NCBI RefSeq assembly: GCF_013410455.1
Contig: NZ_JACCFW010000001.1
Span: 2,806,929 to 2,870,928, forward strand
DNA: 64,000 bases
Reading direction: 5' to 3'
From: Allobranchiibius huperziae
Lineage (GTDB): Bacteria; Actinomycetota; Actinomycetes; Actinomycetales; Dermatophilaceae
Shown here: piece after piece, positions 1 through 9,162 of the stretch
Numbering within the stretch: the stretch's first letter is position 1
How the letters are laid out: the number at the start of each line of letters is the position of its first letter
Translations under genes and position numbers: made by a program
The notes under the pieces: generated by a model
What the model was told of the DNA's origin: nothing
The model's input: the letters and a program-made list of their open reading frames with translations, nothing else
Databases searched by the model: none

Positions 1-539
1 TGACCAAACACCCTGTCAAGACTCGACTTTCGCTGACCGGGCCGCTGGTCGTGGCGCGCGATATCGCGCACGCCAAGATCAAGGAGCGCCTGGATGCCGG
101 TGAGGAGATGCCGGACTACCTGAAGCAGAACGCGGTCTACTACGCCGGCCCGGCCAAGACCCCGGAGGGCTACGCGTCCGGTTCGTTCGGACCCACCACG
201 GCAGGTCGGATGGACTCCTACGTCGAGCAGTTCCAGGCCGCGGGCGGCTCGATGGTGATGCTCGCCAAGGGCAATCGCAGCAAGCAGGTGACCGACGCGT
301 GCCGCACGCACGGCGGTTTCTACCTGGGCTCGATCGGCGGTCCCGCGGCCCGTCTCGCGCAGGACTGCATCACCTCCGTGGAGGTGCTGGAGTATCCGGA
401 GCTGGGCATGGAGGCCATCTGGAAGATCGAGGTACGCGACTTCCCGGCGTTCGTGGTGGTCGACGACAAGGGCGAAGACTTCTTCGCCGCCACCGCCAAA
501 CCCACCGCGTTCACCATCGGGAAGCGGCCCGGGCTGTGA
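1..539 (+). CDS. Fumarate hydratase class I, C-terminal part (5' end cut by window edge)
   Basis: The reading frame is open from the first bases, so the gene begins upstream; 178 C-terminal residues are present. They match the C-terminal (beta) domain of iron-sulfur class I fumarases: [20 protein letters not shown], and [17 protein letters not shown] followed by the acidic segment ending in a short tail. Class I fumarase interconverts fumarate and malate in the TCA cycle using a 4Fe-4S cluster whose cysteines lie in the missing N-terminal domain. The stop TGA overlaps the GTG start of the carbonic anhydrase gene, so the two are probably translationally coupled. Confidence 0.9.
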   Translation, partial: TKHPVKTRLSLTGPLVVARDIAHAKIKERLDAGEEMPDYLKQNAVYYAGPAKTPEGYASGSFGPTTAGRMDSYVEQFQAAGGSMVMLAKGNRSKQVTDACRTHGGFYLGSIGGPAARLAQDCITSVEVLEYPELGMEAIWKIEVRDFPAFVVVDDKGEDFFAATAKPTAFTIGKRPGL

Positions 540-1030
540 GCGGGTTCGAGGACCTGCTGCGGGCCAACGAGGCGTTCGCCGACGCCTTCACCCTTCAGGG
601 GCTGGAAGGCGCCGCGGCCGCGGGCGTGGCCATCGTGACCTGCATGGACTCGCGCATCGACCCCCTGGCGATCGTGGGTCTGCAGGTGGGCGACGCCAAG
701 ATCGTCCGCAACCCCGGCGGCCGGGTGACCGACGCGGCACTCGAGGCGCTGGTGCTCGCGGTGCAGCTGCTCAAGGTCGACCGGGTCATGGTCGTCCCGC
801 ACACCCGGTGCGCCGTCGCGTCGGCCACCGAGTCAGAGTTGCGTTCCCGCGTCAGCGCATCCGCCGGCACGGATGCCGCGTGGCAGCGGTTCCACGTCGT
901 CGACGACCAGCTCCGGACGCTCGCCGACGACGTCGCTCGCGTGCACAGCCATCCGTTGATTCCCGACCGGGTGCAGGTGGGTGGTTTCGTCTACGACGTC
1001 GACACCGGCCTGCTGCACCAGCACGTCTGA
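536..1030 (+). CDS. Beta-carbonic anhydrase (first of two in the window)
   Basis: This 164-residue protein starts at GTG 536, overlapping the fumarase stop by 4 nt; this is the only sensible start giving the family length. Zinc ligands are visible: C36 in CMDSR with the D38/R40 dyad, and H89-x2-C92 in HTRC. The family reversibly hydrates CO2 to bicarbonate in the cytoplasm. The motif reads HTRC where the second copy (60378-60866) has HTDC, so the two belong to different sub-branches. Coupling to a fumarase suggests a link between bicarbonate supply and C4 metabolism, which is inference. Confidence 0.88.
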   Translation: MSGFEDLLRANEAFADAFTLQGLEGAAAAGVAIVTCMDSRIDPLAIVGLQVGDAKIVRNPGGRVTDAALEALVLAVQLLKVDRVMVVPHTRCAVASATESELRSRVSASAGTDAAWQRFHVVDDQLRTLADDVARVHSHPLIPDRVQVGGFVYDVDTGLLHQHV

Positions 1031-1063
1031 CCCGCACCATCACCTCCACCGATCGGAGCACCC

Positions 1064-1972
1064 GTGCCTGAGGCGCAGCCCATCCCGCAGCGGTACGACG
1101 AGGCGGCGCGCCGCCTCGCCCGGACCGCGTACGAGACCCTGGAGCCGCTGCACGTGGTGGCGTACTTCAACCCGGTCATCCGCGAGCAGCAGAAGAGCAG
1201 CGGTCTGTCCAGGATGGCCCGCTACCTCGCGGGTCGCGGCGCGCCGCTGGGCGACTGCCCGGGCGCGGTCGTGGCCGCCACGTTCTACAACTTCAACCCG
1301 ACCGCCGTCGGGCCCGCGTGGGACGAGGCGGTCGCGTACGGGCTGGACCGCACCTACGCGATGCACCTCGAGGCGATCGAAGTCACGCTGCGCACCGCGC
1401 TCGGCCCCCTGACGCAGGACCCCGAACTCGCCCGGGTCGCAACCCGATTCGCACAGATCGCCCAGAGTCTGTCGTACGCCGGCCGGCCGCTGGCCGCCGC
1501 GTGGGCGTCCACCGAGACACCGGACGCAGCTGCCGCGCCGCACCTGCAGCTCTGGCACGCATTCGCCGCACTGCGGGAGTACCGCGGCGACGGGCACCTG
1601 GCCACGCTCGTACAGGCCGGACTCAGCGGCGCCGAGGCGCTCGTCTTCCACGAGGCGCCGCACCCCGACCCGACCCTGCGCCGACGAGCGCTCGGCGCGG
1701 ACTTCGCGCGGGCGTCGCGCGCCTGGTCCGACGAGGAGTGGGGCGCGGCGACGCTGTCCCTGCAGCGGCGGGGCCTGCTGGACGACCAGGGCACCATCAG
1801 CCCGGCCGGTGTCGTGCTGTACGACGCGTTGGAGGTCGCGACCGACGACGCCGCGGCCGGCATCTTCGACGGGGTGGGCGATGCCACGGAGCTGATCGCC
1901 GCCGGCCGTCCGTTCGTCAAGGCCGTCCTGGACGCCGGGATCCTCCCGGGGACCGTCGCCAAGGGCGCCTGA
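1064..1972 (+). CDS. SCO6745-family winged-helix-like protein
   Basis: A 302-residue soluble, mostly helical protein with a GTG start. It resembles the actinobacterial SCO6745 family, recognised by the opening (ARTAYETLEPLHVVAYF), a central YNFNP segment and a C-terminal winged-helix-like half (residues about 195-290: SDEEWGAATLSLQRRGLLD, then DALEVATDDAA). The biochemical role of the family is not established. The C-terminal half could bind DNA or a ligand like a MarR fold, but no catalytic residues can be named. It lies 33 nt downstream of the carbonic anhydrase and 12 nt upstream of the MOSC gene, on the same strand. Confidence 0.7.
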   Translation: MPEAQPIPQRYDEAARRLARTAYETLEPLHVVAYFNPVIREQQKSSGLSRMARYLAGRGAPLGDCPGAVVAATFYNFNPTAVGPAWDEAVAYGLDRTYAMHLEAIEVTLRTALGPLTQDPELARVATRFAQIAQSLSYAGRPLAAAWASTETPDAAAAPHLQLWHAFAALREYRGDGHLATLVQAGLSGAEALVFHEAPHPDPTLRRRALGADFARASRAWSDEEWGAATLSLQRRGLLDDQGTISPAGVVLYDALEVATDDAAAGIFDGVGDATELIAAGRPFVKAVLDAGILPGTVAKGA

Positions 1973-1984
1973 GGCACCGCGCTC

Positions 1985-2833
1985 ATGCAGGTCAGCGGGC
2001 TGCGGGTCCATCCGGTGAAGTCGACGGCGATCCGGCCGGTGCAGGCGGCGTACGTCAGTCGCGCCGGCGTGCGCGGCGACCGCGAGTGGATGGTGGTGGA
2101 CGGTGACGGCAAGCTCGTCTCGGCCCGCGAGCTCCCCCGCCTGTTCTCGGTGACGGCCGACAACCGGGCGACCGGCGTCGACGTCGATCTGCGTCTCGGC
2201 GCGCCGGGGATGCCGAACCTGGACGTGCAGCATCCGCGGACCGACCTCGTCACGGTCCGGATGTTCTCGGAGCCGCCGATGCAGGCCCGTCCGGTCGGCG
2301 AGGAGGCCGACGAGTGGTTGCAGCAGGCCGTCGACCATGACGACCTGCACCTCGTGTGGTGCGACGATCCGACCCGGCGCGCGCTCGACCCCGACTACAG
2401 CCGCGACGGCGACCACACGGCGTTCGCCGACGGATTCCCGCTCAACCTGGTCACAGACGCGTCGGTGGCGCAACTGGACACCTGGGTCCGCGAAACGGCT
2501 GTCGAGCGCGCGGAGGCACCGACCGTCATCACCGCGGCGCGCTTCCGCGCCAACATCGAGATCAGCGGTGCACCAGCGCCGTTCGCCGAGGACCAGTGGT
2601 CTCGCATCCGGATCGGCGAGGTCGACTTCCGGGTGCCGCTGCCGTCCGCACGCTGTGTGATGACGACCATCGACGAGGACCTGCGCAAGGGGAAGGAGCC
2701 GATCCGGACGCTGGCCCGGCACCGCAGGTGGGAGGGCGCGACTTGGTTCGCCGCCAACCTCATCCCGGACACCGAGGGCACCATCCGGGTCGGCGACGAA
2801 CTCACCGTGCTGGAGCAGGTCGCGCCCGGCTGA
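1985..2833 (+). CDS. MOSC domain-containing protein (YcbX-like)
   Basis: This 282-residue protein has an N-terminal MOSC beta-barrel (residues 1-110, opening VSGLRVHPVKS and GDREWMVVD) and a C-terminal MOSC domain. The C-terminal domain carries the conserved cysteine of the family in PSARCVMTTID, followed by ICR/TLARHR-type residues. MOSC proteins of the YcbX/mARC type bind molybdenum cofactor and reduce N-hydroxylated compounds or handle sulfur transfer. No fused ferredoxin domain is present, so it would need a separate electron donor. It is 12 nt behind the preceding gene and probably co-transcribed. Confidence 0.85.
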   Translation: MQVSGLRVHPVKSTAIRPVQAAYVSRAGVRGDREWMVVDGDGKLVSARELPRLFSVTADNRATGVDVDLRLGAPGMPNLDVQHPRTDLVTVRMFSEPPMQARPVGEEADEWLQQAVDHDDLHLVWCDDPTRRALDPDYSRDGDHTAFADGFPLNLVTDASVAQLDTWVRETAVERAEAPTVITAARFRANIEISGAPAPFAEDQWSRIRIGEVDFRVPLPSARCVMTTIDEDLRKGKEPIRTLARHRRWEGATWFAANLIPDTEGTIRVGDELTVLEQVAPG

Positions 2834-2930
2834 GATCACCGCAATGGCGCCTCACATTTCTGCGTAACGAGGCATTCTGCGCGGGTCGCCACCTACCGTT
2901 GCTGTGTCACGTCATCCTCGGAGGACCCCG

Positions 2931-3902
2931 ATGGCACCTTCTCCTGCGACCTCAGGCGGCCGGATATCACGCCGAGCCGCCGTGGGCGGGGGCCTCGGCG
3001 CGGCCGCGTTGGGCGTGCTGGTGGGGTGTGAGGCGCTCGAGCGGAGGACGAGCACCAGCACGGGTGCGGGAACGAGTGCGACTCCGCCCTCGAGCACCTC
3101 CACGCGGGTGACGCCGCAGCCGGTGCAGACCCCCAGGGGTTCCGGCGAACCGATGCCGCAAGGCGACCTGGCCGGGTGGAAACAGGTCATCGCCGAGGAC
3201 TTCACCACCGACATCGGGGTCGGCGGCTTCGTCGTGGGGGACGACGGGCTGCTCACCGACAGCTGTGCCGCGCACGCGGCGTACGGCTCGCGGCTCAGCG
3301 GATACCAGGACGGCCCCACGGACAACGGCGGCCTCTACCGGGTCGCGCGCACCGTCTCGGTCACCGACTCCATCCTGGACATCCACACCCGCACCGACCC
3401 CGTGACGGGGAAGCTGCTCAGCGCAGCCATCTACCCGTTTCGGGCAGGCCAACCCTCCAATGCGCACACCTACGGCCGGTGGTCCTACCGGCTGCGCTCC
3501 CTCGACGCCACCGGGACCGGCATCATCTGCGTCAGCCTGCTCTTCCCGGAACGCAAGCAGGACTGGCCCAGATCCGGTGAGATGGACTGGCCGGAGTGCG
3601 ACGTCAGCGGGGCCGTGGGCGGGAACCACCACCCGGCGGGTTACCGCACCAACATGGCAGAGCAGATCTCGGGCCTGGGGCTGCGGTTGCACGACTGGCA
3701 CACCTTCACCCTCGACTGGCGCAAGGGTTCCCTCTCCTACCTGGTGGACGGCATCACGGCCTTCTCGACCAAGACCCACGTGCCGTCCGGCTCCCTGAAA
3801 TGGGACATCCAATGCTCTCCCGATCCCGCGCGGCGCACCCTTCCGCGCAATCTGTCCGCGCACGTCCAGCTGGACTGGGTGGTCGCCTACGACCCTGCGT
3901 GA
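2931..3902 (+). CDS. Secreted GH16-type glycoside hydrolase (paralogue 1)
   Basis: The 323-residue protein starts at ATG 2931, which sits behind GGAGG with 5-nt spacing. The N-terminus is Tat-like (SRRAAVGGG), then a hydrophobic stretch ending LGVLVGC, so Cys33 may be a lipobox. A Ser/Thr/Pro-rich linker follows to about residue 75. The catalytic core has the GH16 signature as GEMDWPECD, with E217 as nucleophile, D219 and E222 as acid/base. GH16 enzymes cleave beta-1,3/1,4-glucans or galactans; the substrate cannot be read from sequence. A related intact gene lies at 4319-5218, with a degraded copy between them. Confidence 0.82.
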   Translation: MAPSPATSGGRISRRAAVGGGLGAAALGVLVGCEALERRTSTSTGAGTSATPPSSTSTRVTPQPVQTPRGSGEPMPQGDLAGWKQVIAEDFTTDIGVGGFVVGDDGLLTDSCAAHAAYGSRLSGYQDGPTDNGGLYRVARTVSVTDSILDIHTRTDPVTGKLLSAAIYPFRAGQPSNAHTYGRWSYRLRSLDATGTGIICVSLLFPERKQDWPRSGEMDWPECDVSGAVGGNHHPAGYRTNMAEQISGLGLRLHDWHTFTLDWRKGSLSYLVDGITAFSTKTHVPSGSLKWDIQCSPDPARRTLPRNLSAHVQLDWVVAYDPA

Positions 3903-3984
3903 GCCGGTCGACGTCTCACCCGGCCACCCCGGCGTCTTCCGTATCGCGCATGGATCGGACACCCTGAACCAGGCAGATCCATTT

Positions 3985-4140
3985 TGGACTATCGACGAAC
4001 GGTCGACTGCGAGGCTCGCATGTCCGCACATCTCCCCCTCCCCGCTGCGGTGGCCGGTGCAGACGGGGAACCACACCGCGGTACCGGCGGGGCCTGCGCG
4101 TCTGCAGATCGACCGGGTCGTCGGATACGACCGGTCCTGA
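3985..4140 (+). pseudogene. Relic of a third GH16 copy (C-terminal fragment)
   Basis: In the 416-bp gap between the two GH16 genes, the frame ending at TGA 4138-4140 encodes SPLRWPVQTGN and a terminal LQIDRVVGYDRS. The next gene ends TPMRWITQS ... VQIDWVVAYDRA. Eight of the last twelve residues match, and the P-x-RW-x2-Q block is also shared. The relic lacks the catalytic core and any start codon with a ribosome site. The left boundary is approximate, since similarity fades near 3985. No other gene was seen in 3903-4318; the last 120 bp serve as leader of the next gene. Confidence 0.65.
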
Positions 4141-4318
4141 GCCGACCGACGCCCCCGCCCGCTTTACGCGCGGCACATCGAACCTTGACCGAATCCATCG
4201 ACTTCTCCGAGGCCCGGCCGCCCTACCCCGAAATTAGCCTCGTGCACGAGGCCACCTCCCACGCCTCCGGTCGACCCGCCCGAGCGGTCCGGGAGGACGC
4301 GAGCAGAGGCAGGACACC

Positions 4319-5218
4319 ATGAGGGCGCACCCGATCAATCGACGCGCACTGCTCGGCGGGTCCGCCGGCCTGGCACTCGGCGCAGCCGTCTCCGGTGCAG
4401 CCGGAGCCACCAGCGCGTCCGGAGCCGCGCTGCCGGTCGGCGATCTGCCCGGCTGGAAGCAGGTGATCCGCGAAGACTTCACCACGGCCGTCCCGAGGGG
4501 CGGTTTCGTCGCCTCTCCGACCACGTACGGCGAGCTCGCCACCACGTGCGCGGCCTACCGCGCCTACGGGAAACGACTCGGCGTCTACGGCAACGGACCG
4601 GTGAACACGTACGGCTACTACGACGTGAGCAAGACGCTCTCCACGTCGGGTTCGCTGCTGGACATGTATCTGCACCATGACACCGCGACCAACCGCAACG
4701 TCAGTGCGGCCGTCTTCCCCTTCCGCGCCGGCAGCACCACGAACGCCCACCTCTACGGCCGATGGTCCTACCGGATGCGCTCCTACAACGCCACCGGGAC
4801 GAACTGGGCGTGCGTGTCGCTCCTGTGGCCGGACGTGGACAGTCAGTGGCCGATGGCCGGCGAGATCGACTGGCCCGAGGGAGACGTGCGCGCCGTGCCG
4901 TCGGGCGCACGCGGCAACGTCGCCGGGTTCTTCCACCCGCGCGGCGCCCAGTCCGGCCACGAGGGGACGGTGCCGATCCCGGGCCTCAACGGCCTGTGGA
5001 CCAACTGGCACACGTACACCATCGAGTGGCTCCCGAACTCGTTGAAGTGCTACCTCAACAACCACCTGGTCCTCTCCCGCACGACCAGGGTCCCGTCGAC
5101 CCCGATGCGGTGGATCACCCAGTCCTGCCCCAGCAACGACAACAGGGGCGCGCCGCTGCGACCCGCCGGATCGGCTCACGTGCAGATCGACTGGGTCGTC
5201 GCCTACGACCGGGCCTGA
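4319..5218 (+). CDS. Secreted GH16-type glycoside hydrolase (paralogue 2)
   Basis: A 299-residue protein with a Tat-type signal: NRRALLGGS, then a hydrophobic Ala/Gly-rich stretch to about residue 38, probably released after an Ala-x-Ala site. The mature domain aligns along its length with paralogue 1: GDLPGWKQVI, FPFRAGSTTNAHLYGRWSYRMRS-type segment, and GEIDWPEGD with E182, D184 and E187 as the GH16 catalytic triad. It lacks the lipobox and the Ser/Thr linker of paralogue 1, so it is probably freely secreted. A beta-glucan or exopolysaccharide substrate is likely, but specificity is unknown. Confidence 0.83.
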   Translation: MRAHPINRRALLGGSAGLALGAAVSGAAGATSASGAALPVGDLPGWKQVIREDFTTAVPRGGFVASPTTYGELATTCAAYRAYGKRLGVYGNGPVNTYGYYDVSKTLSTSGSLLDMYLHHDTATNRNVSAAVFPFRAGSTTNAHLYGRWSYRMRSYNATGTNWACVSLLWPDVDSQWPMAGEIDWPEGDVRAVPSGARGNVAGFFHPRGAQSGHEGTVPIPGLNGLWTNWHTYTIEWLPNSLKCYLNNHLVLSRTTRVPSTPMRWITQSCPSNDNRGAPLRPAGSAHVQIDWVVAYDRA

Positions 5219-5268
5219 TCCGGCGGCCCGGCATGCGCCGGGACGGCCAGCTGTTTACGATGTGACAT

Positions 5269-5856
5269 ATGACGTCTACTCGTAGCTCGGCCACCGATGA
5301 AGAGAGCCTGCTCGACGCCGCCCGGGACTGCGTCCTGGCCGTCGGGTGGCGTCGTACGACGGTCACGGATGTGGCTCGCCGTGCCGGCGTCTCCCGCATG
5401 ACGTTCTACCGGCGGTGGCCGGACATGACCGCGCTCACCGCGGACCTGATGACGCGTGAGTTCGCCGGGGCCGGAAGCTCCGTACGCGGCAGGTCGGCCG
5501 ACGACGAGGTGGACGCCGCCTCGATCGCCGCCCGCGTGTCGTCCGCCGTGACCGAGATCCGCAAGGACCCGCTCTTCCAGAAGATCATCGATGTCGATCC
5601 GGAACTCCTACTGCCCTACCTGCTCGACCGGCGCGGCCGCGCGCAGGACACCATGCTGGCGGCACTGGTCGACCGGATCCGCGAAGGCCAGAGGAGTGGC
5701 GGCGTGCGCAGCGGCCGGCCCGAGGTGCTGGCGCGCACCGTGCTCCTCATCTGCCACGGCTTCGTCATCTCGGCCCAGACCATGCAGGACAGTCGGTACT
5801 CCGATCGCATCGCACGGCGTGAGCTGACCCAGGCGGTCGAGAGCTACCTGGCCTGA
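5269..5856 (+). CDS. TetR/AcrR family transcriptional regulator
   Basis: A 195-residue regulator with an N-terminal TetR helix-turn-helix at residues about 10-60 (LLDAARDCVLAVGWRRTTV, then DVARRAGVSRMTFYRRW) and a divergent helical ligand-binding domain. It starts at ATG 5269, 50 bp after the GH16 gene on the same strand. The short AT-richer stretch just upstream (around 5250-5268) probably holds its promoter and own operator. Its target is not evident; the GH16 genes upstream or the ohr gene opposite are candidates. A bidirectional hairpin at 5878-5909 separates it from ohr. Confidence 0.88.
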   Translation: MTSTRSSATDEESLLDAARDCVLAVGWRRTTVTDVARRAGVSRMTFYRRWPDMTALTADLMTREFAGAGSSVRGRSADDEVDAASIAARVSSAVTEIRKDPLFQKIIDVDPELLLPYLLDRRGRAQDTMLAALVDRIREGQRSGGVRSGRPEVLARTVLLICHGFVISAQTMQDSRYSDRIARRELTQAVESYLA

Positions 5857-5877
5857 AGAAAGGCCACTCACACGACT

Positions 5878-5909
5878 GCGCCCCGTGCCGCACAAGCGGC
5901 ACGGGGCGC
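5878..5909. terminator. Bidirectional intrinsic terminator between convergent tetR and ohr
   Basis: A perfect 13-bp inverted repeat (GCGCCCCGTGCCG / CGGCACGGGGCGC) with a 6-nt loop lies 22 nt after the TetR stop and 22 nt beyond the ohr stop. There is no strong T-run, as is common in high-GC actinobacteria. Confidence 0.8.
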
Positions 5910-5930
5910 ATCACGCGCTGCGGGGACGAC

Positions 5931-6353
5931 TCAGGCCACAGACACCGTGACGTCGATGTTGCCGCGGGTCGCCTTGGAGTACGGGCAGAACTGGTGAGCC
6001 TGCTCGACCAGCTGCTGCGCGGTCGCCTCGTCGACGCCGGGGATGTGCGCGACCAGCTTCACGGCGAGGCCGAATCCCTCGCCCGTCTTGCCCAGGCTCA
6101 CCGAGGCGGTCACGGTCGACTCGCTGGTGTCGTGCCCGGCCCGGGAGGCCACGGCGTTCAATGCCCCGGAGAAGCACGAGGCGTACCCGGCGGCGAAGAG
6201 GGTCTCGGGATTGGCCTTGGGGTTGGACTTGCTCCCCGGCTTGCCGAGCACCACATCGATGACGCCGTCCTCGCTCTTGACGTGTCCGTCGCGGCCGCCC
6301 TCGGCGGTTGCGTCCATCGTGTAGACGACCGAGTCGAGTGCTTCGTAGGGCAT
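5931..6353 (-). CDS. ohr: Organic hydroperoxide resistance protein (Ohr/OsmC family)
   Basis: A 140-residue thiol peroxidase that reduces organic hydroperoxides. The two redox cysteines are C60 (AAGYASCFSGAL) and C123 (QFCPYSKATRGN), in the Ohr-type context rather than OsmC or YhfA. Length matches the family. No OhrR-type MarR gene is adjacent, so regulation may be from elsewhere; a dyad TGTCACC/GGTGACA at 6379-6408 sits upstream of the start. It is convergent with tetR and followed upstream by glmM on the same strand, 89 bp away. Confidence 0.93.
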   Translation of the reverse strand: MPYEALDSVVYTMDATAEGGRDGHVKSEDGVIDVVLGKPGSKSNPKANPETLFAAGYASCFSGALNAVASRAGHDTSESTVTASVSLGKTGEGFGLAVKLVAHIPGVDEATAQQLVEQAHQFCPYSKATRGNIDVTVSVA

Positions 6354-6378
6354 GGGGGAACACCTTTCGTTGGGGAGC

Positions 6379-6408
6379 TGTCACCTAGGTCAACGTGCTG
6401 CGGTGACA
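6379..6408 (-). promoter_or_regulatory. Dyad upstream of ohr
   Basis: A 7-bp inverted repeat, TGTCACC and GGTGACA, separated by 16 nt in the glmM-ohr gap, 26 bp before the ohr start. It could bind a regulator, but it does not resemble the AT-rich OhrR operator. The call rests only on symmetry and position. Confidence 0.25.
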
Positions 6409-6442
6409 ACCATTCCCCCGGCCAACCGCCTCGAGAGGCCTC

Positions 6443-7792
6443 TCAGTCCAGCGCGAGCTCGGTGGCGACGACCGCCGCGAGCTGCTCGGCCAGGTCGTCC
6501 GCCTGCTGGGAGGTCTGCGCCTCCACCATCACGCGCACGAGGGGCTCGGTGCCGGACTTGCGCAGGAGCACCCGCCCGGTGTCCCCCAGGGCCGCCTCGG
6601 CGTCCTGGACGGCGGACAGCACGGTCGCGTGGTGGTCCACGGCGTCCTTGTCGACATGTGGCACGTTGACCAGCCGCTGCGGCAGCCGCGTGACGCAGGC
6701 GGCGAGCTGCGCGAGCGTCGAACCCTGCGAGGCGACGCATGCCGCGAGCAGCAGCCCGGTGAGGACGCCGTCCCCGGTCGTGCCGTGCTCGAGCAGGATG
6801 ACGTGGCCGGACTGCTCGCCGCCGAGGGACAGGCCGGACCTGCGCATCTCCTCCAGCACGTAGCGGTCGCCGACGCCGGTCTGGCGCACGGTGATCCCCG
6901 CGGCACGCATGGCGTGATGCAGGCCGAGGTTGCTCATGACGGTCGCTACGAGCGTGTCCTGCGCCAGCCGGCCACGACGCTTCAGGTCGATGGCGAGCAC
7001 CGCCATGATCTGGTCCCCGTCCACGTCGTGCCCGTCGCCGTCGACCGCGAGGCAGCGGTCGGCGTCACCGTCGAAGGCCAGCCCGAAGTCGGCTCCAGCG
7101 GCCGGTACGGCCTGGCGCAACGGTTCCAGGTGGGTGGAGCCGCAGCCCTCGTTGATGTTGACGCCGTCGGGAGCGGCACCGATGAGCGTGACGCGGGCCC
7201 CGGCCTTCTCGAAGACGCGCGGTGCGACGTCGTACGCCGCGCCGTTGGCCGTGTCGAGGACGATGTGCAGGCCGTCCAGGCGGTGCGGGAGCGCTCCGAG
7301 CAGGTGGGCGACGTAGCGGTCCGCGCCTTCCTCGTACGCCGTCACGCGACCGACCGACGCCCCGATCGGGCGGTCCCAGTCCTGGGTCAGGTGGGTCTCG
7401 ATCGCGTCCTCGATCGTGTCGGGCAGCTTGTGGCCCCCACGCGAAAAGAACTTGATGCCGTTGTCGGACATCGGGTTGTGCGAGGCGGAGATCATCACTC
7501 CGAGGTCGGCGCCGCTGTGCGCCGTCAGGTGGGCGATGGCGGGGGTCGGAAGGACCCCTGCGTCGTGCACGTCGACACCGGCCGACGCCAGACCCGCCAC
7601 GGTCGCGGCGGAGAGGAACTCGCCAGAGGCCCGCGGGTCGCGCCCGACCACGGCGTGCGGCCGGTGGCCGGCGAACTGGCCCTCCTCGGACAGCACGCGC
7701 GCTGCGGCGGCGGCGAGACCGAGCGCGAGCTCCGCCGTCACCTCACGATTGGCCAGGCCGCGCACCCCGTCGGTGCCAAACATTCGTCCCAT
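6443..7792 (-). CDS. glmM: Phosphoglucosamine mutase
   Basis: A 449-residue enzyme converting glucosamine-6-phosphate to glucosamine-1-phosphate for UDP-GlcNAc and peptidoglycan. It opens [12 protein letters not shown]; the phosphoserine is S104 in ISASHNP, and the metal loop is FDGDADR. Start choice: a GTG lies two codons upstream at 7798, but the GGAAGG site is 7 nt before ATG 7792 and overlaps the GTG region, so ATG 7792 is preferred. Position downstream of rplM-rpsI is the usual actinobacterial arrangement. Confidence 0.96.
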   Translation of the reverse strand: MGRMFGTDGVRGLANREVTAELALGLAAAAARVLSEEGQFAGHRPHAVVGRDPRASGEFLSAATVAGLASAGVDVHDAGVLPTPAIAHLTAHSGADLGVMISASHNPMSDNGIKFFSRGGHKLPDTIEDAIETHLTQDWDRPIGASVGRVTAYEEGADRYVAHLLGALPHRLDGLHIVLDTANGAAYDVAPRVFEKAGARVTLIGAAPDGVNINEGCGSTHLEPLRQAVPAAGADFGLAFDGDADRCLAVDGDGHDVDGDQIMAVLAIDLKRRGRLAQDTLVATVMSNLGLHHAMRAAGITVRQTGVGDRYVLEEMRRSGLSLGGEQSGHVILLEHGTTGDGVLTGLLLAACVASQGSTLAQLAACVTRLPQRLVNVPHVDKDAVDHHATVLSAVQDAEAALGDTGRVLLRKSGTEPLVRVMVEAQTSQQADDLAEQLAAVVATELALD

Positions 7793-7826
7793 GGGCACAC
7801 CTTCCTACATCACGAACATGAAGAAG

Positions 7827-7860
7827 CCCCGGCGCCTGGGGTGTGTTCCAGGCGCCGGGG
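7827..7860 (-). terminator. Hairpin terminator after rpsI
   Basis: A perfect 13-bp inverted repeat (CCCCGGCGCCTGG / CCAGGCGCCGGGG) with an 8-nt loop, 69 nt downstream of the rpsI stop and just before glmM. It should end most rplM-rpsI transcription or reduce read-through into glmM. Confidence 0.75.
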
Positions 7861-7929
7861 ACCTCTTCCGACGTACGCCGCGGGATCCCACGACGTACCG
7901 GAGCGAAGCGGAGAACTTCGCGGGGTGAC

Positions 7930-8445
7930 TCAGCGCTTGCTGTACTGCGGCGCCTTACGGGCCTTCTTCAGACCGGCCTTCTTGCGCTCGGGCACACGGG
8001 CGTCCCGGGTGAGGAAGCCGGCCTTCTTCAGCGGGGCTCGGTTGAGCTCGGGGTCGATGCCGTTCAGCGAACGCGCGACGCCGAGGCGGACGGCGCCGGC
8101 CTGGCCGGAGGGGCCACCGCCGGAGACGCGCACGAGCACGTCGTACGCACCGTCGAGCTCGAGCACCCGGAAGGGCTCGTTGACGAGCTGCTGGTGGACC
8201 TTGTTCGGGAAGTACTCGGCCAGCGTGCGGCCGTTGACCTTCCACTCGCCGCTACCGGGCACGATGCGCACGCGGGCGATGGCCTGCTTGCGACGGCCGG
8301 TGCCGGCGCCGGGCTCCGATGCGGAACGACGGACGGGCGCCTCCGCGTCGTCGCCGACGGGGCCGGCGGACTCTGAGGTGTATTCGGACAGTGCGGGCTC
8401 GTCGGTCTCGAGGACGTCGAGCTCGGTGGTCTGGTCGTCAGCCAC
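7930..8445 (-). CDS. rpsI: 30S ribosomal protein S9
   Basis: A 171-residue protein. The S9 core starts near residue 50 ([12 protein letters not shown]) and ends with the universal basic tail [12 protein letters not shown] that reaches the P-site tRNA. The first roughly 45 residues are an acidic, Ser/Glu-rich extension absent from the short bacterial form but seen in actinobacterial S9 proteins. It lies 42 nt downstream of rplM, the standard two-gene operon, and is followed by a strong hairpin. Confidence 0.97.
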   Translation of the reverse strand: MADDQTTELDVLETDEPALSEYTSESAGPVGDDAEAPVRRSASEPGAGTGRRKQAIARVRIVPGSGEWKVNGRTLAEYFPNKVHQQLVNEPFRVLELDGAYDVLVRVSGGGPSGQAGAVRLGVARSLNGIDPELNRAPLKKAGFLTRDARVPERKKAGLKKARKAPQYSKR

Positions 8446-8487
8446 GATTCTCCTGAAGTCTTGAAAGGGTGGTGGGCAGCCGGCGCG

Positions 8488-8937
8488 TTACTGCGCGACC
8501 TGGGTGATCTCGAACGGGACGGGCTGCTGGGCACCGTGCGGGTGCTCGGGGCCGGCGTACACCTTGAGCTTGCTCATCTGGGCGCGACCGAGGCTGTTCT
8601 TCGGGACCATCCCGCGGATGGCCTTCTCGACGGCCTTGGCCGGGTCCTTGGCCATCAGGTCGGTGTAGGAGGTCGCCTTCAGGCCGCCCGGGAAACCGGA
8701 GTGGCGGTAGGCGATCTTCTTCTGCATCTTCGAACCGGTCAGCGCCACCTTGTCGGCGTTGATGATGATCACGAAGTCACCGGTGTCCATGTGCGGCGCG
8801 TAGGTGGTCTTGTGCTTGCCGCGCAGCAGGCTCGCCGCGTGCGTGGCCAGGCGGCCGAGCACGATGTCCGTGGCGTCGATGATGTGCCAGGCGCGCTCCT
8901 GCTGGAGCTGCGCCGTCTTGGGCGTGAAAGTGCGCAC
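8488..8937 (-). CDS. rplM: 50S ribosomal protein L13
   Basis: L13 binds 23S rRNA early in 50S assembly. The core ([51 protein letters not shown] end) is complete. The frame is open for 17 more codons upstream, but actinobacterial L13 starts at the RTFTPK segment, so GTG 8937 is taken (149 aa). An AGAAAG site lies 9 nt before it. A TTG three codons upstream is an alternative. A promoter is visible at 9062-9091. Confidence 0.94.
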   Translation of the reverse strand: MRTFTPKTAQLQQERAWHIIDATDIVLGRLATHAASLLRGKHKTTYAPHMDTGDFVIIINADKVALTGSKMQKKIAYRHSGFPGGLKATSYTDLMAKDPAKAVEKAIRGMVPKNSLGRAQMSKLKVYAGPEHPHGAQQPVPFEITQVAQ

Positions 8938-9061
8938 GTTCGTCAACTTTCTGAATCGTTTGTCGTGCTGGGCTGTCGGACCTGCCACCGGCCGATCGCC
9001 CGGTGAGGGCGCATCTGCGGCGACGACCGAACGTCGATGGGCGCGTGAACGCGACCCCTCA

Positions 9062-9091
9062 AGTTTACGGAGTTCCCGTCGTTCAGCCCAA
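9062..9091 (-). promoter_or_regulatory. Promoter of the rplM-rpsI operon
   Basis: Reading the minus strand, TTGGGC (9091-9086) and TAAACT (9067-9062) are separated by 18 nt, a good match to a housekeeping -35/-10 pair. It lies about 125 nt upstream of the L13 start and implies a leader of about 115 nt. Confidence 0.6.
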
Positions 9092-9162
9092 ATCAGGCTG
9101 ACGCCCTGTCATACCAACGAGATTCGAGGACGTAGGGCACTGCTTCGGTCGAATGCAGAGAG

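Noticed and set aside
7790-7798. GTG 7798 as the glmM start
   Set aside because: The GGAAGG site would overlap or abut that GTG; ATG 7792 has 7-nt spacing and matches the family N-terminus.
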